Shown here one piece after another: positions 27,252 through 35,995 of a stretch of 64,000 nt of DNA. Under the pieces are notes generated by a model. The model saw only the letters and a program-made list of their open reading frames with translations. It was not told the DNA's origin and made no database searches. Both the position numbers and the translations under genes were made by a program. Numbering within the stretch: the stretch's first letter is position 1; each line of letters opens with the position of its first letter. Source of the stretch: a bacterium (GTDB lineage: Bacteria; UBP15; UBA6099). Location: NCBI GenBank assembly GCA_029564595.1, contig JAKQPS010000082.1:112558-176557 (forward strand), read 5' to 3'.

Positions 27252-27383
27252 AGATCAAGACTCCTTCCGTTGTGAATAATCAATATATTAGCATATAGAC
27301 TCTTGAATGCGCAAATAAACGGCAAATCCCTCGCGCGTTTCTTTTGTGCGCCCTGATATTTATCTTATTCATTTGCTAGTCAT

Positions 27384-28868
27384 TTAGGCTTTTGAACGGT
27401 CTTTTTCTCTCATGGCGAAGAAAATGAACATTGGAAAAAGTCCAAGCGCGCTCGCTCCAGTCAATATCGACAGCCATGGATGCGGGGTAGATGAGTTTAC
27501 AAAGGTTGCGTCAGCGATAGCGATTGCGCGTCCGTCGGGTGGATCGTCGAGTATTCTACCTTTGTGATCAACAATTATCGCTCCATTAATGACATCTGCT
27601 TTAACTAGACTTCGCCTATGCTCCACCGAGCGGAACATCTGCATGGCGGTGTGATGTCGAGTGAGCCATTGAGCCAGATCGTCGGAGGCTATGACGAACA
27701 TCTCGGCGCCCAATGCGGCGTACTCTCTCGATACATCTGGGAAATCCGCATCATAGCAAATCATTATCCCGACCAAGCCCGCCATCGTCGATACTAACTC
27801 AATATCCGTGCCCGTCGGGCCTTTTTCGATGTCTAAAGTGGTGACTCTATGACGCTTGACATACCTTGAAGCCACCCGGCCGTTAGGGGATATCACAACC
27901 GCCATATTTTTGTATGCCGGAACCTTTTCTTTCTCTTGTCCGGGCAGGAGAGAAACATAAGTGGCCACTAGATATATTTTGTTTCTTTTTGCGATCTTGC
28001 CGATTCTCAGAGCGATATCCGGGTAATCTTCAGGGTCGACATCGATGATGGTCTCAGGCCATACAACCAGTTTTGCGCCTTCCTGCGCGGCTCGATCAGT
28101 CATCGGTTCCAATATGTCCAACGCAGTGTGAGACGCTCCCAAACGGTCGTTGTTCTTTTGTTGCTCTATCCATTTCTCAAGGCCGGGATTGTCGCTCATT
28201 TCCCTTTTAAAACCGAACTGAACAGACGCAACCTTCATTATCCCGGTGATTTTGTCCTGACGGGCGTAAAGATACATGTTAACCGCCATGAGCGCCGCCA
28301 CAATAGCGACATTCAGGGCTATATGAAACTGAACAGTTTTTAGATTCCTGATATTGGCCGCCAATAGCGCTATCGCGCAGTTGGACAACACTATCATAAA
28401 CGTTATTCCGTAAACTCCGAAGAGGCTCGCTATTTGTATGACCGCTGGATTTGTGAACTGCGACACGCCGAGCGCTCCGTACAACGCTATCGGCGAATAC
28501 TGACGGGCAAACTCTATACCGATGAAACCAGTCGCCGACAGAGCCGTGAAATAACGGAAGTTATTCTTTAACGCTATCTCTCTCTGCCAGAAAATAATTC
28601 CGAATACGACGAAAAAAGCGATAGCGGGAATCGCGTACATTATTTCATATCCGCTTGGAACCCCCCAAATCAAACCGAGCAAAAACACAGAGATGCCAGT
28701 GGAAAAAAACAACCCGAATGAAAATCTGGAAGGCGCAAGCTTCATCATTGCCACAAACATCGGAGCAAGCGCAAACCAAATCAGCCAAGAAATCTTATGC
28801 GGCGGAAAACTGAGAAAAAGCAACATGCCCGATATTGCCGACAGTATCAATCCTGTTGCAATCTTCAT
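27384..28868 (-). CDS. lnt: apolipoprotein N-acyltransferase-like membrane C-N hydrolase
   Basis: 494 residues, the normal Lnt length. The N-terminal half has about six to seven hydrophobic membrane segments; the C-terminal half is a carbon-nitrogen hydrolase domain with catalytic Glu in VVWPETIID, Lys in the YVKRHRV region and Cys in GIMICYDADFP. Lnt adds the third acyl chain to lipoproteins in the inner membrane, consistent with the lipoproteins in this window. The triad surroundings differ somewhat from textbook Lnt (no WPEAA form), so another membrane nitrilase-family acyltransferase is possible. Confidence 0.8.
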   Translation of the reverse strand: MKIATGLILSAISGMLLFLSFPPHKISWLIWFALAPMFVAMMKLAPSRFSFGLFFSTGISVFLLGLIWGVPSGYEIMYAIPAIAFFVVFGIIFWQREIALKNNFRYFTALSATGFIGIEFARQYSPIALYGALGVSQFTNPAVIQIASLFGVYGITFMIVLSNCAIALLAANIRNLKTVQFHIALNVAIVAALMAVNMYLYARQDKITGIMKVASVQFGFKREMSDNPGLEKWIEQQKNNDRLGASHTALDILEPMTDRAAQEGAKLVVWPETIIDVDPEDYPDIALRIGKIAKRNKIYLVATYVSLLPGQEKEKVPAYKNMAVVISPNGRVASRYVKRHRVTTLDIEKGPTGTDIELVSTMAGLVGIMICYDADFPDVSREYAALGAEMFVIASDDLAQWLTRHHTAMQMFRSVEHRRSLVKADVINGAIIVDHKGRILDDPPDGRAIAIADATFVNSSTPHPWLSILTGASALGLFPMFIFFAMREKDRSKA

Positions 28869-28953
28869 GTCTCACCTTTCAATGCCTTGCGCGAATCTCG
28901 CGTCAATTTCACAAGCAATCCTTCATAGAGTTCGCCGAGGATTGCGGCGTACA

Positions 28954-28971
28954 GGATTAATGAATTAATCC
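28954..28971. promoter_or_regulatory. perfect palindrome upstream of the lnt-like gene, candidate operator
   Basis: GGATTAAT-ga-ATTAATCC has two perfect 8-base arms and a 2-base centre. On the minus strand it lies just after an AT-rich TATATATAAG stretch (about 28972-28990) and about 85 bases before the start of the lnt-like gene. This is where a dimeric repressor would block transcription. The placement is suggestive only; no regulator is encoded nearby. Confidence 0.35.
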
Positions 28972-29124
28972 CACTTATATATAATATCAATATTTTTGCC
29001 TTATCTATAAACCGAAACAGACAATTTTATTTAAAGCTTGTTTGTTAAAACGACTCCTGAATGCCAGATAATTGACAAATTCGCAACGATAAAAACAAAA
29101 CCGACAATACGGACAACGACAAAA

Positions 29125-29388
29125 TTATAAGGGATTCTCAAGATCATCATAATCGTCATTGAATTTGTCGGGGTTTCTCTGACGAGCGGCTGGGGCCCGC
29201 CCAGAGCCGCCAGACGCTCCGCCTTCTAGTAGTTGCTGGATTTTGAACAATTTGAATCCGATACCGTCAATATCCATAACTACGCATTTGGCGTATTGCT
29301 CGCCGCCTCCGCGCCACCATTCGCATCTTGTTTTTAAGCATTCTCTTTTTATCAAGGGACAAAACTTACCCTGTGTTCCTTCGCTCAT
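29125..29388 (-). CDS. small Cys/Trp-rich protein of unknown function
   Basis: 87 residues. The first 40 carry four cysteines in CPLIKRECLKTRCEWW and a later AKCVVMD, a pattern often seen in small clostridial and deltaproteobacterial proteins that probably bind zinc or an Fe-S cluster. The tail is low-complexity (GGASGGSG, then RAPAARQRN) and ends with an acidic run. GGGAGG eight bases before the ATG is a strong ribosome-binding site. I know of no assigned function. Confidence 0.65.
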   Translation of the reverse strand: MSEGTQGKFCPLIKRECLKTRCEWWRGGGEQYAKCVVMDIDGIGFKLFKIQQLLEGGASGGSGRAPAARQRNPDKFNDDYDDLENPL

Positions 29389-29577
29389 TGATTTGTCCTC
29401 CCTTAGCGCGAACTATCATTTTTTCGCTTGTGATTATCTATCTAATCGGCATCCGCGTCAAACTTGTCCGCCAGTTCGCTGTCCGAGTAAATTCATTAAC
29501 ATTAAGCGCCGCGTTCATAAGCGCGCGCAGGACGAAAGCGACAGAGGTCTGTCATCGGTCGGAATTGAGAGAATCAA
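29389..29577. other. gene-free spacer before the first repeat copy
   Basis: No credible coding frame or RNA gene is visible. The only structure is a perfect 7-base inverted repeat GAATTGA-n5-TCAATTC at 29562-29580, which abuts the left end of the repeat element and could be part of it or a weak hairpin between the two transcription units. Confidence 0.5.
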
Positions 29578-29765
29578 TTCAACCCGGATTCGTCGATAGA
29601 GCCGACGAACCGGGGCGATTTTCATAGCGGCGAACTGCTTCGTTGCCGCCGCATTTTTTGTTCATGAACCCTATGTTCTATTCACTGCAAAAATGCGCCT
29701 TGCGCCTCGCATTTCATCCGCTCTGAACAATCGCTTTCGAATCCTAATGACGGATTCGGGTTCAA
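29578..29765 (-). repeat. dispersed ~188-bp element, copy 1
   Basis: The same sequence occurs in inverted orientation at 60239-60427; I count about 11 mismatches and one single-base indel. The ends form an imperfect ~22-base terminal inverted repeat (TTCAACCCGGATTCGTC against TTGAACCCGAATCCGTC). Each end also folds on itself: CCCGGaTTCGTCG with CGACGAAcCGGG at the left, and CGAATCC with GGATTCG at the right. No ORF is inside. This fits a non-autonomous mobile element of the MITE or REP type, or less likely a structured RNA. No target duplication is obvious. Confidence 0.75.
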
Positions 29766-29796
29766 ACTTGATGGAAGAAAAATTTAAAATAATGTA

Positions 29797-29826
29797 TTGA
29801 TTTTTGCGGAAACATTGTGAAATAAT
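29797..29826 (+). promoter_or_regulatory. candidate promoter for the rnf operon
   Basis: TTGATT (29797-29802) and AATAAT (29821-29826) are separated by 18 bases and lie about 137 bases before rnfC, in an AT-rich stretch directly after the repeat element. The boxes match the sigma-70 consensus at four and five positions. It is the best candidate in this gap, but there is no experimental support. Confidence 0.35.
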
Positions 29827-29962
29827 TCACTTTGCCGGATGCGTTGGTTTTGATACAAGGTTCGCGTCCAATTACTATTAAAGCTATATAACCGGAAGCG
29901 CGCCGAACTTAAGAAGAATATTGTGGCGGCAAATCCGGAGAGCCGATTTGAAAAGGGTAGAG

Positions 29963-31318
29963 ATGAAGCTGACTGCTTTTAAGGGTGGGATACACCCCGC
30001 AGAGAATAAAATAACCGCCGGGATGCCGGTCGAACAGATGACCGCGCCGAAGATGGCGGTATTTCCTGTTTCACAACATCTAGGAGCTCCCGCGAAACCT
30101 GTGGTCAAGATAGGCGACAGGGTTCTGCGCGGTCAAATCATCGCCGAACCCGGCGGTTTTGTCTCGGTTCCTATTCATTCGTCGATTTCAGGCGAAGTCG
30201 TCGCGATAGGCGATTTTCCTCATCCTCTCGGACTCACAATGACTGCCATCGTGGTTGAAAACGACGGACTGGACGAAGAAATCGGATATGAGGAGATGGA
30301 TCCGTCAGGCCTAGACGCGGATGCTATCAAGAAGCGCATTCTTGCGGGAGGCGTGGTCGGACTCGGCGGAGCAACATTCCCGACTCATGTAAAACTTTCT
30401 CCTCCTAAAGAAAAGAAAATAGACACCGTGATATTGAACGGGGCTGAATGCGAGCCGTTCCTGACAGCGGATCACCGTTTGATGCTTGAGCAGGGCGACA
30501 GGATTCTTTCCGGATTGCTTATCATCATGCGCGCGTTGGGAGTAGAGCGTGGCTTTGTCGGTATTGAGAACAACAAACCTGACGCTATTGCAAGCTTGCA
30601 GGATTTGGCGAAAAAACACAAAAACATTGAAGTGGCAGGGCTGAAAGTGCATTATCCGCAAGGCGCGGAGAAGCAGTTGATTAAGACGTTGGTTAACCGC
30701 GAGGTTCCGCCCGGCGGGCTTCCTATGGATGTCGGGTGCGTGGTGCAGAACGTGGGCACGGCGGCCGCGGTGTACGACGCTGTGGCGTTGGGCAAACCGA
30801 TAATGGACAGGATTGTCACCGTGTCCGGCCCTGCTATGAAGAATCCGAAGAATGTTCTTGTAAGACTCGGAACGCCTTTCTTTGAGGTCATTGAATACTG
30901 CGGCGGGCTAAGCGAGGACACAGCGAAGGTAATCATGGGCGGCCCGATGATGGGTATTGCTCAGTACACTCTGAATGTCCCGGTAATTAAAAGCACAAGC
31001 GGCATACTGGCCTTCACGAAAAGAGATGTGGATGAAAACGCGCCCAGAGCATGTATCAGATGCGGCAAATGCGTAAACGCTTGTCCGATGGGGCTTATGC
31101 CGAATGAGCTTGTCAAAGCCATAGATAATAAAGATTGGGAACTTGCGGAAAAACTCAATGTTCTCAGTTGCATTGAATGCGGTTCCTGTTCATTCTCATG
31201 TATCGGCAGACGGCCGATTATACAGTTGCTGAAATACGGCAAGGCGGAAACGGCGAAGTTTAAAAGAAATAGAGAAGAAGCCGAAAAGAGCAAGGCCGAA
31301 CAGGCCGGGAAAAATTGA
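29963..31318 (+). CDS. rnfC: Rnf complex subunit C, NADH-side iron-sulfur flavoprotein
   Basis: About 451 residues. GGIHPAENK opens the protein; GGATFPTHVKLS and LNGAECEPFLTADHRLML are the NuoF-like NADH/FMN site, and CIRCGKCVNACP plus CIECGSCSFSC bind two [4Fe-4S] clusters. RnfC is the cytoplasmic subunit at the NAD end of the complex. ATG 29963 follows AAAAGGG by seven bases; the longer frame begins with TTG. It heads an operon in the order C-D-G-E-A-B, the arrangement of Acetobacterium and Thermotoga. Confidence 0.95.
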   Translation: MKLTAFKGGIHPAENKITAGMPVEQMTAPKMAVFPVSQHLGAPAKPVVKIGDRVLRGQIIAEPGGFVSVPIHSSISGEVVAIGDFPHPLGLTMTAIVVENDGLDEEIGYEEMDPSGLDADAIKKRILAGGVVGLGGATFPTHVKLSPPKEKKIDTVILNGAECEPFLTADHRLMLEQGDRILSGLLIIMRALGVERGFVGIENNKPDAIASLQDLAKKHKNIEVAGLKVHYPQGAEKQLIKTLVNREVPPGGLPMDVGCVVQNVGTAAAVYDAVALGKPIMDRIVTVSGPAMKNPKNVLVRLGTPFFEVIEYCGGLSEDTAKVIMGGPMMGIAQYTLNVPVIKSTSGILAFTKRDVDENAPRACIRCGKCVNACPMGLMPNELVKAIDNKDWELAEKLNVLSCIECGSCSFSCIGRRPIIQLLKYGKAETAKFKRNREEAEKSKAEQAGKN

Positions 31319-31331
31319 GAAAACGGCTGAC

Positions 31332-32303
31332 ATGGCAAAGAAGACGGTAGAAACCCCGGAAAGATACCAGTTGAGGCTGACAGTTTCGGCCTCGCCGCAT
31401 TTGCGCGCAGGGATAGAGATACCGCGCGTGATGTTCGATGTTCTGATAGCGTTGGCTCCGGCGCTCATAGGCGCAGTGTATTTTTTCAGACTCGGAGCAG
31501 TGAAGGTCGTGGCTGCTTGCGTCATATCTTCGGTCGCCACCGAATACGTTTGCTCCAAATGGCTGTTTAGAAAAAGAGTCATGATAGACGACTGGAGCGC
31601 CGTGCTTTGCGGGTTGCTCTTGGCATTCTGTCTGCCTCCGACGACTCCAGTCTGGGCGTCAGCCGTCGGCGGGATGTGCGCGATATTCTTCGGGAAGATG
31701 GTCTTCGGCGGGCTGGGACAAAACATATTCAACCCCGCCCTCGTGGGGCGCGCAATCCTTCTGATGTCTTGGCCTGTGGCGATGACGACATGGACCACGC
31801 CGATTGACGGCGTCACTTCCGCTTCGCCTTTGGCGATCGTTAAACAGGGCTTGAAAGATGTTCCCTTGCCCGGATATTGGGATTTGTTCATAGGCAACGT
31901 GCCCGGAAGCCTAGGCGAAACATCCGCATTGTTGCTTCTCTTAGGCGGTATCTATCTTCTATATCGAAAAGTTATCACATGGCACATCCCGGTCGCTTTC
32001 ATTGGAACAGTGGCGGTTATGTCGGGGCTTTTATCGCGCGACCCGATTTTTGAGATACTGGCCGGAGGCGTTTTCCTCGGCGCTTTCTTCATGGCCACAG
32101 ACATGGTGACTTCTCCGCTGACCCGAAAAGGCCAGCTTATTTTTGCAATCGGATGCGGCGTCATAACCTGCGTAATTCGCGGTTTCGGCGGATATCCGGA
32201 AGGCGTGTGTTATTCAATACTGGTGATGAACGCGGTGACTCCGCTTATAGACAGGTTCACTGTTCCTCGCGAATTCGGCAGAGTGCGGGGTAAGAACAAA
32301 TGA
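31332..32303 (+). CDS. rnfD: Rnf complex subunit D, membrane flavoprotein
   Basis: 323 residues with many hydrophobic helices. PHLRAGIEIPRVMFDVLIALAP, GGLGQNIFNPALVGRA and DGVTSASPL match RnfD/NqrB; the Thr in the DGVTSASPL region is the expected covalent FMN site. It forms part of the ion-translocating membrane core. It overlaps rnfG by four bases. Confidence 0.94.
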   Translation: MAKKTVETPERYQLRLTVSASPHLRAGIEIPRVMFDVLIALAPALIGAVYFFRLGAVKVVAACVISSVATEYVCSKWLFRKRVMIDDWSAVLCGLLLAFCLPPTTPVWASAVGGMCAIFFGKMVFGGLGQNIFNPALVGRAILLMSWPVAMTTWTTPIDGVTSASPLAIVKQGLKDVPLPGYWDLFIGNVPGSLGETSALLLLLGGIYLLYRKVITWHIPVAFIGTVAVMSGLLSRDPIFEILAGGVFLGAFFMATDMVTSPLTRKGQLIFAIGCGVITCVIRGFGGYPEGVCYSILVMNAVTPLIDRFTVPREFGRVRGKNK

Positions 32304-32848
32304 AAAGCGCGTTTGAGATAATGAAAATCGGAGCGTTTTTAATGGCGGTATGCGCGCTCGCCTCTTTTGGTCTTGCGTTGACGAACAGAGCGACGGCTCC
32401 GCTTATTTCCGAACAGAAAAGAATTGCAAGAGAGATGGCCATGAAAGAGGTGCTGCCGGGAGCGGTTGAATTCGAAGACATCGAATTGTCCGACGGCAGA
32501 CTGGCGTTCAATGGAAAGAATTCCTCTGGCGAAACAATTGGAATGGCAACCATCGTCAGTCCGAAAGGATACGGCGGGGTCATTGAGACGATGGTCGGAA
32601 TGGACGTCGATTTCAAAGTGACGGGGATAAAGATTCTCAACATGCAGGAAACGCCGGGGCTTGGAGCCAAAGCCGGCGATCCGGCTTTTTCGGGCCAGTT
32701 CAAAGGTAAAACAGGCGAGCAACTCTATCTTTCAGACAAAGACGTCAAAAAGGGCGAGATTGACGCTATAACCGCTTCCACAATAACGTCGAAAGCGGTT
32801 ACCGACGGAGTGCGCGAAGCGGTGGAGGCGATGAAAAATGCTGAATGA
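32300..32848 (+). CDS. rnfG: Rnf complex subunit G, FMN-binding
   Basis: 182 residues: one N-terminal membrane helix, then a periplasmic domain. DAITASTITSKAV carries the Thr normally linked to FMN by a phosphoester (flavinylation motif), and ETPGLGAKAGDP is conserved in RnfG/NqrC. ApbE is needed for the modification and is not seen in this window. It overlaps rnfE by 11 bases. Confidence 0.93.
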   Translation: MKSAFEIMKIGAFLMAVCALASFGLALTNRATAPLISEQKRIAREMAMKEVLPGAVEFEDIELSDGRLAFNGKNSSGETIGMATIVSPKGYGGVIETMVGMDVDFKVTGIKILNMQETPGLGAKAGDPAFSGQFKGKTGEQLYLSDKDVKKGEIDAITASTITSKAVTDGVREAVEAMKNAE

Positions 32849-33425
32849 ATTGACAAAAGGCATTTTCAGGGAGAACCCGCTTTTAAGGCTTCTTCTCGGG
32901 ACATGCCCGTCTCTCGCCGTTACATCTTCTCTTGAAAATGGCTTCGGGATGGGGGCCGCGACAACCTTCGTGCTTCTATGCTCGAACGCGATGATTTCGC
33001 TTCTTAAAGGGATAGTTCCTTCAAAAGTCAGGATTCCTGTTTTCATAGTCATAATAGCCACATTCGTCACAATAACCGACCTTAGCATGTCGGCTTATGT
33101 GCCTGATTTGCATAAGAATCTGGGATTGTTCATACCTCTTATAGTCGTCAACTGCATTATTTTGGGCCGCGCGGAAGCTTTCGCTTCAAAGAACGGGATT
33201 GTCCCGTCATTGCTTGACGGCCTAGGCATGGGCATCGGCTTTACTATGGCCTTGAGCTTGATAGGCTCTATAAGGGAGATTCTCGGAGCCGGCACATTGA
33301 TGGGGGCTTCCTTGTTCGGACCGTCTTATCAGCCGTTCCTGATGTTTGTTCTGCCTGCCGGCGCATTCCTGACTTTGGGATTGACTATGGGCGTTATGAA
33401 CTGGATGGAGAAGAGAAAAGCATGA
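32838..33425 (+). CDS. rnfE: Rnf complex subunit E, membrane
   Basis: 195 residues, almost all in six predicted helices. NPLLRLLLGTCPSLAVTSS at the N-terminus and LFIPLIVVNCIILGRAEAFA match the RnfE/NqrD family, whose paired Cys residues hold a membrane Fe-S centre with RnfA. It overlaps rnfA by four bases. Confidence 0.94.
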   Translation: MLNELTKGIFRENPLLRLLLGTCPSLAVTSSLENGFGMGAATTFVLLCSNAMISLLKGIVPSKVRIPVFIVIIATFVTITDLSMSAYVPDLHKNLGLFIPLIVVNCIILGRAEAFASKNGIVPSLLDGLGMGIGFTMALSLIGSIREILGAGTLMGASLFGPSYQPFLMFVLPAGAFLTLGLTMGVMNWMEKRKA

Positions 33426-34000
33426 TGAACGATATCGTTGTTCTTGTCATAGGCGCGATTTTCGTAAACAACTTCGTGTTGGCGCGCTTCCTCGGGATAT
33501 GCCCGTTCGTCGGCGTTTCCAAGAGGGTAGGGGACGCGGTAGGGATGGGGATGGCGGTAATTTTCGTAATGATACTCGCCTCCGTCGCCAGTTGGCTTAC
33601 TTTTTTTTACGTCCTAACTCCTTTAAAAATAGAATACATGACCACAATCGCGTTTATATTAATAATCGCGTCGCTGGTTCAGTTCGTCGAAAACGTTATT
33701 AAGAAGATGGCTCCTGCATTATACAAATCCCTTGGAATATATCTGCCGCTGATAACCACCAACTGCGCGGTTCTGGGGATTGCGTTGCTCAATGTGCAGA
33801 ACGGCTACACCCTGACACAGACGGTTTTACACGCGGTCGGAGCGTCTGTCGGTTTTACGATGGCTCTTGTGCTTCTTGCGGGCATCAGAGAGCGATTAGA
33901 AAGGGCGGACATCCCACCCTCGTTGAAAGGCGCTCCGATAACTTTCATAACATCGGGTCTTCTTGCAATCGCTTTTATGGGCTTTATAGGAATGGTGTGA
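33422..34000 (+). CDS. rnfA: Rnf complex subunit A, membrane
   Basis: 192 residues, six helices. NNFVLARFLGICPFVGVSKR and YLPLITTNCAVLGIALLN are the RnfA/NqrE signatures, including the Cys residues that share the membrane iron-sulfur cluster with RnfE. Together with D and E it builds the ion pathway. Whether Na+ or H+ is moved cannot be read here. Confidence 0.95.
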   Translation: MMNDIVVLVIGAIFVNNFVLARFLGICPFVGVSKRVGDAVGMGMAVIFVMILASVASWLTFFYVLTPLKIEYMTTIAFILIIASLVQFVENVIKKMAPALYKSLGIYLPLITTNCAVLGIALLNVQNGYTLTQTVLHAVGASVGFTMALVLLAGIRERLERADIPPSLKGAPITFITSGLLAIAFMGFIGMV

Positions 34001-34049
34001 ACAGTCGCGAAGGCTATGACGCGGAAATTTTGTTTTCTTTAGAGGAAAT

Positions 34050-34871
34050 ATGCCGACAGAACTGATTTATCCGATAGCAATGCTCGCCGGTTTCGGCTTG
34101 GCTCTAGGGATCGGACTTGCAATAGCCGCGAAAGTGTTTGCGGTCGAGGTCGATCCGCGCGTTGAAGCCATCGAAAAGCTTTTGCCCGGCGCGAATTGCG
34201 GCGGTTGCGGTTTTCCGGGATGCAGCGGATATGCCGAGGCTATGGTTCTCGCGGGCGCGTCCCCCTCGCTGTGCCCGGCAATTAAGGCTCCTGAACAGAA
34301 AAAAGTCGGTGAAGTTCTTGGCGTAGTCGTGGAAGAAAGAGCGCCCATGATGGCTGTCATTCGTTGCGCCGGCAAGGTATCCCCTGAGAATTTTAAATAT
34401 GATTATATGGGCGAGCCTGACTGCGCGACCGCCGTGCTGTTGGCCGGAGGGCCGAACCCATGCCGCTACGGATGCCTCGGCATGGGAAGCTGCGTGAAAG
34501 CGTGTCCGTTCGGGGCTATGACACTAAGGCCTGACCTTCCGCCCATTGTAGACCCTGAAAAATGCGTTGCCTGTGGGAAATGTGTCTCAGCTTGTCCGAA
34601 AGCGCTGATAACTCTAATGCCTGTCGACAGGCAGATTATTGTGATGTGCAGTTCTCTAGACAAAGGGAAGCCTGTCAAAGACTTATGCGCTGTCGGTTGC
34701 ATTGCCTGCGGGCTGTGCGCCAAGAAATGCCCGGAAACAGCCATAACCATGGAGAGAAATCTTCCGGTTATCGACTATGCCAAATGCACGTCTTGCGGCA
34801 CATGCGCGGAAGTGTGTCCGCAGAATTCCATTCTCGACAAGAACAGAAAAACTGTCGCGGCCGGCGTCTGA
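34050..34871 (+). CDS. rnfB: Rnf complex subunit B, ferredoxin-side polyferredoxin
   Basis: 273 residues. One N-terminal helix anchors it; residues 50-58 give the CGGCGFPGC cluster. The C-terminal half has four [4Fe-4S] motifs, near 142-152, 172-182, 213-227 and 246-256 (CVACGKCVSACP, CIACGLCAKKCP, CTSCGTCAEVCP). That is more than the two ferredoxin motifs of enterobacterial RnfB and resembles the acetogen type. RnfB takes electrons from reduced ferredoxin. The following gene starts three bases after its stop. Confidence 0.94.
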   Translation: MPTELIYPIAMLAGFGLALGIGLAIAAKVFAVEVDPRVEAIEKLLPGANCGGCGFPGCSGYAEAMVLAGASPSLCPAIKAPEQKKVGEVLGVVVEERAPMMAVIRCAGKVSPENFKYDYMGEPDCATAVLLAGGPNPCRYGCLGMGSCVKACPFGAMTLRPDLPPIVDPEKCVACGKCVSACPKALITLMPVDRQIIVMCSSLDKGKPVKDLCAVGCIACGLCAKKCPETAITMERNLPVIDYAKCTSCGTCAEVCPQNSILDKNRKTVAAGV

Positions 34872-34873
34872 TT

Positions 34874-35305
34874 GTGGAAGAGATAGGCGTCGTAAGATCG
34901 GTCGAAAACGGCATTGCGCGCGTCGAAATTAACAGAAGCGCGATGTGTTCGCGTTGCGGATGCTGCATTCAGACAGGGCCTGAAACGATGGAACTTGAAG
35001 CGACCGACGCAGTAGGCGTTTCCCCCGGCGACAGCGTCTCTCTGGAATTCCCGGATTATATGTTCGTCAAAGTTTCCTTCGCCGCTTATGGATTTCCCGC
35101 AATAGCGTTCTTCGTCTCTCTATTTGTTTGTTTGGAAGCGTTCAAACTGAACGAATGGCAATCCGCGCTTGCGGCTGTCGTCGCGACGGCGCTCTCATAT
35201 TTCATAGTCTCCAAAAACAAGTTCGCAAGATTCGGTTCAGATGACATGCGGCCAAAAATATTAAAACAGTCATCCGCCGACGAAAACGGATTAGAACAGA
35301 AATAG
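34874..35305 (+). CDS. RseC/MucC-like (SoxR-reducing) membrane protein
   Basis: About 143 residues starting with GTG 34874, two bases after the rnfB stop. VEEIGVVRSVENGIARVEI, then CSRCGCCIQ with a Cys cluster, and two C-terminal membrane helices are the RseC/MucC layout. Such proteins often accompany Rnf genes and in Escherichia coli take part in SoxR reduction. The start has no strong ribosome-binding site, so it probably depends on translation of rnfB. A longer frame runs back into rnfB but is not coding there. Confidence 0.8.
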   Translation: MEEIGVVRSVENGIARVEINRSAMCSRCGCCIQTGPETMELEATDAVGVSPGDSVSLEFPDYMFVKVSFAAYGFPAIAFFVSLFVCLEAFKLNEWQSALAAVVATALSYFIVSKNKFARFGSDDMRPKILKQSSADENGLEQK

Positions 35306-35401
35306 CAAGTTCTTGCTCTGATGTTGAACCAGAACCGCTTTGATGTCATTTATTTGTAGATGCCCGCATTTCGATCAATGCCGCGATGTTTCCCGCTATT
35401 A

Positions 35402-35932
35402 TCAGGGCAATAGCAACGTCGAAGATTCGGCGATTTCTTTTTCGTGAAGGCGAACATATTCGCAACTCGGAGTGTTGCCGCATTTTCGGCACGAGATATC
35501 ATATGCTGAATTCACAGTTCCGCACTCGGAACATGAATAGCGCTCAATCATCTCGACATACCATTTTTCAAAGCCAACTTCTTTTATCCGCTCCAGATTT
35601 TTCCACAGTTCGATACGGTGTGGATACTGCTTCTGAAATGTTTTCAAATCCTCGCAGGGATACTCATCGCATTCTCCGCAGAAATCCACGTTCTTTTCTT
35701 CTGCGCAACGACACATCTTGCATATATTTCTGCAAAAAAAAGAACGTTTGTCAGAGCGGCAGCCTAAGCATTCGAATTCTTCCTCAGGCATATTGAAACG
35801 CGCGGCAAGCCGCTTAATCCGTTCCGGCTCTTCACGGTTTCCTATATAAATTGAACATGCCGGACAGAATAATCCGCAGACGGCGGCAAGCCTGATGTCA
35901 GGAACTTTAAAGTCAAATTGCTCGACTGGCAT
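35402..35932 (-). CDS. DUF3795-type cysteine-rich protein
   Basis: 176 residues. CGLFCPACSIY, CLGCRSDK, CRNICKMCRCAEEKNVDFC and CDEYPCEDL form the DUF3795 cysteine pattern, followed by a C-terminal zinc ribbon CSECGTV...CRKCG. Metal or cluster binding is very likely; no reaction is known for the family. GGAG eight bases upstream of the ATG supports the start. It is convergent with the rnf operon end. Confidence 0.8.
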   Translation of the reverse strand: MPVEQFDFKVPDIRLAAVCGLFCPACSIYIGNREEPERIKRLAARFNMPEEEFECLGCRSDKRSFFCRNICKMCRCAEEKNVDFCGECDEYPCEDLKTFQKQYPHRIELWKNLERIKEVGFEKWYVEMIERYSCSECGTVNSAYDISCRKCGNTPSCEYVRLHEKEIAESSTLLLP

Positions 35933-35995
35933 GTTGCAATCTCCATTTATAAGAATTTGATAAACACGGATTTATCGATAGCGCATTTCTTGATG

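Noticed and set aside
29578-29765. Repeat copies as integron attC sites or as part of a second CRISPR
   Set aside because: No integrase or cassette structure is present, only two copies 30 kb apart in opposite orientation, and the length and hairpins do not fit a CRISPR repeat.
34562-34873. Upstream extension of the RseC-like frame into rnfB
   Set aside because: The sequence there is rnfB in another frame; the family look begins only at the GTG at 34874.
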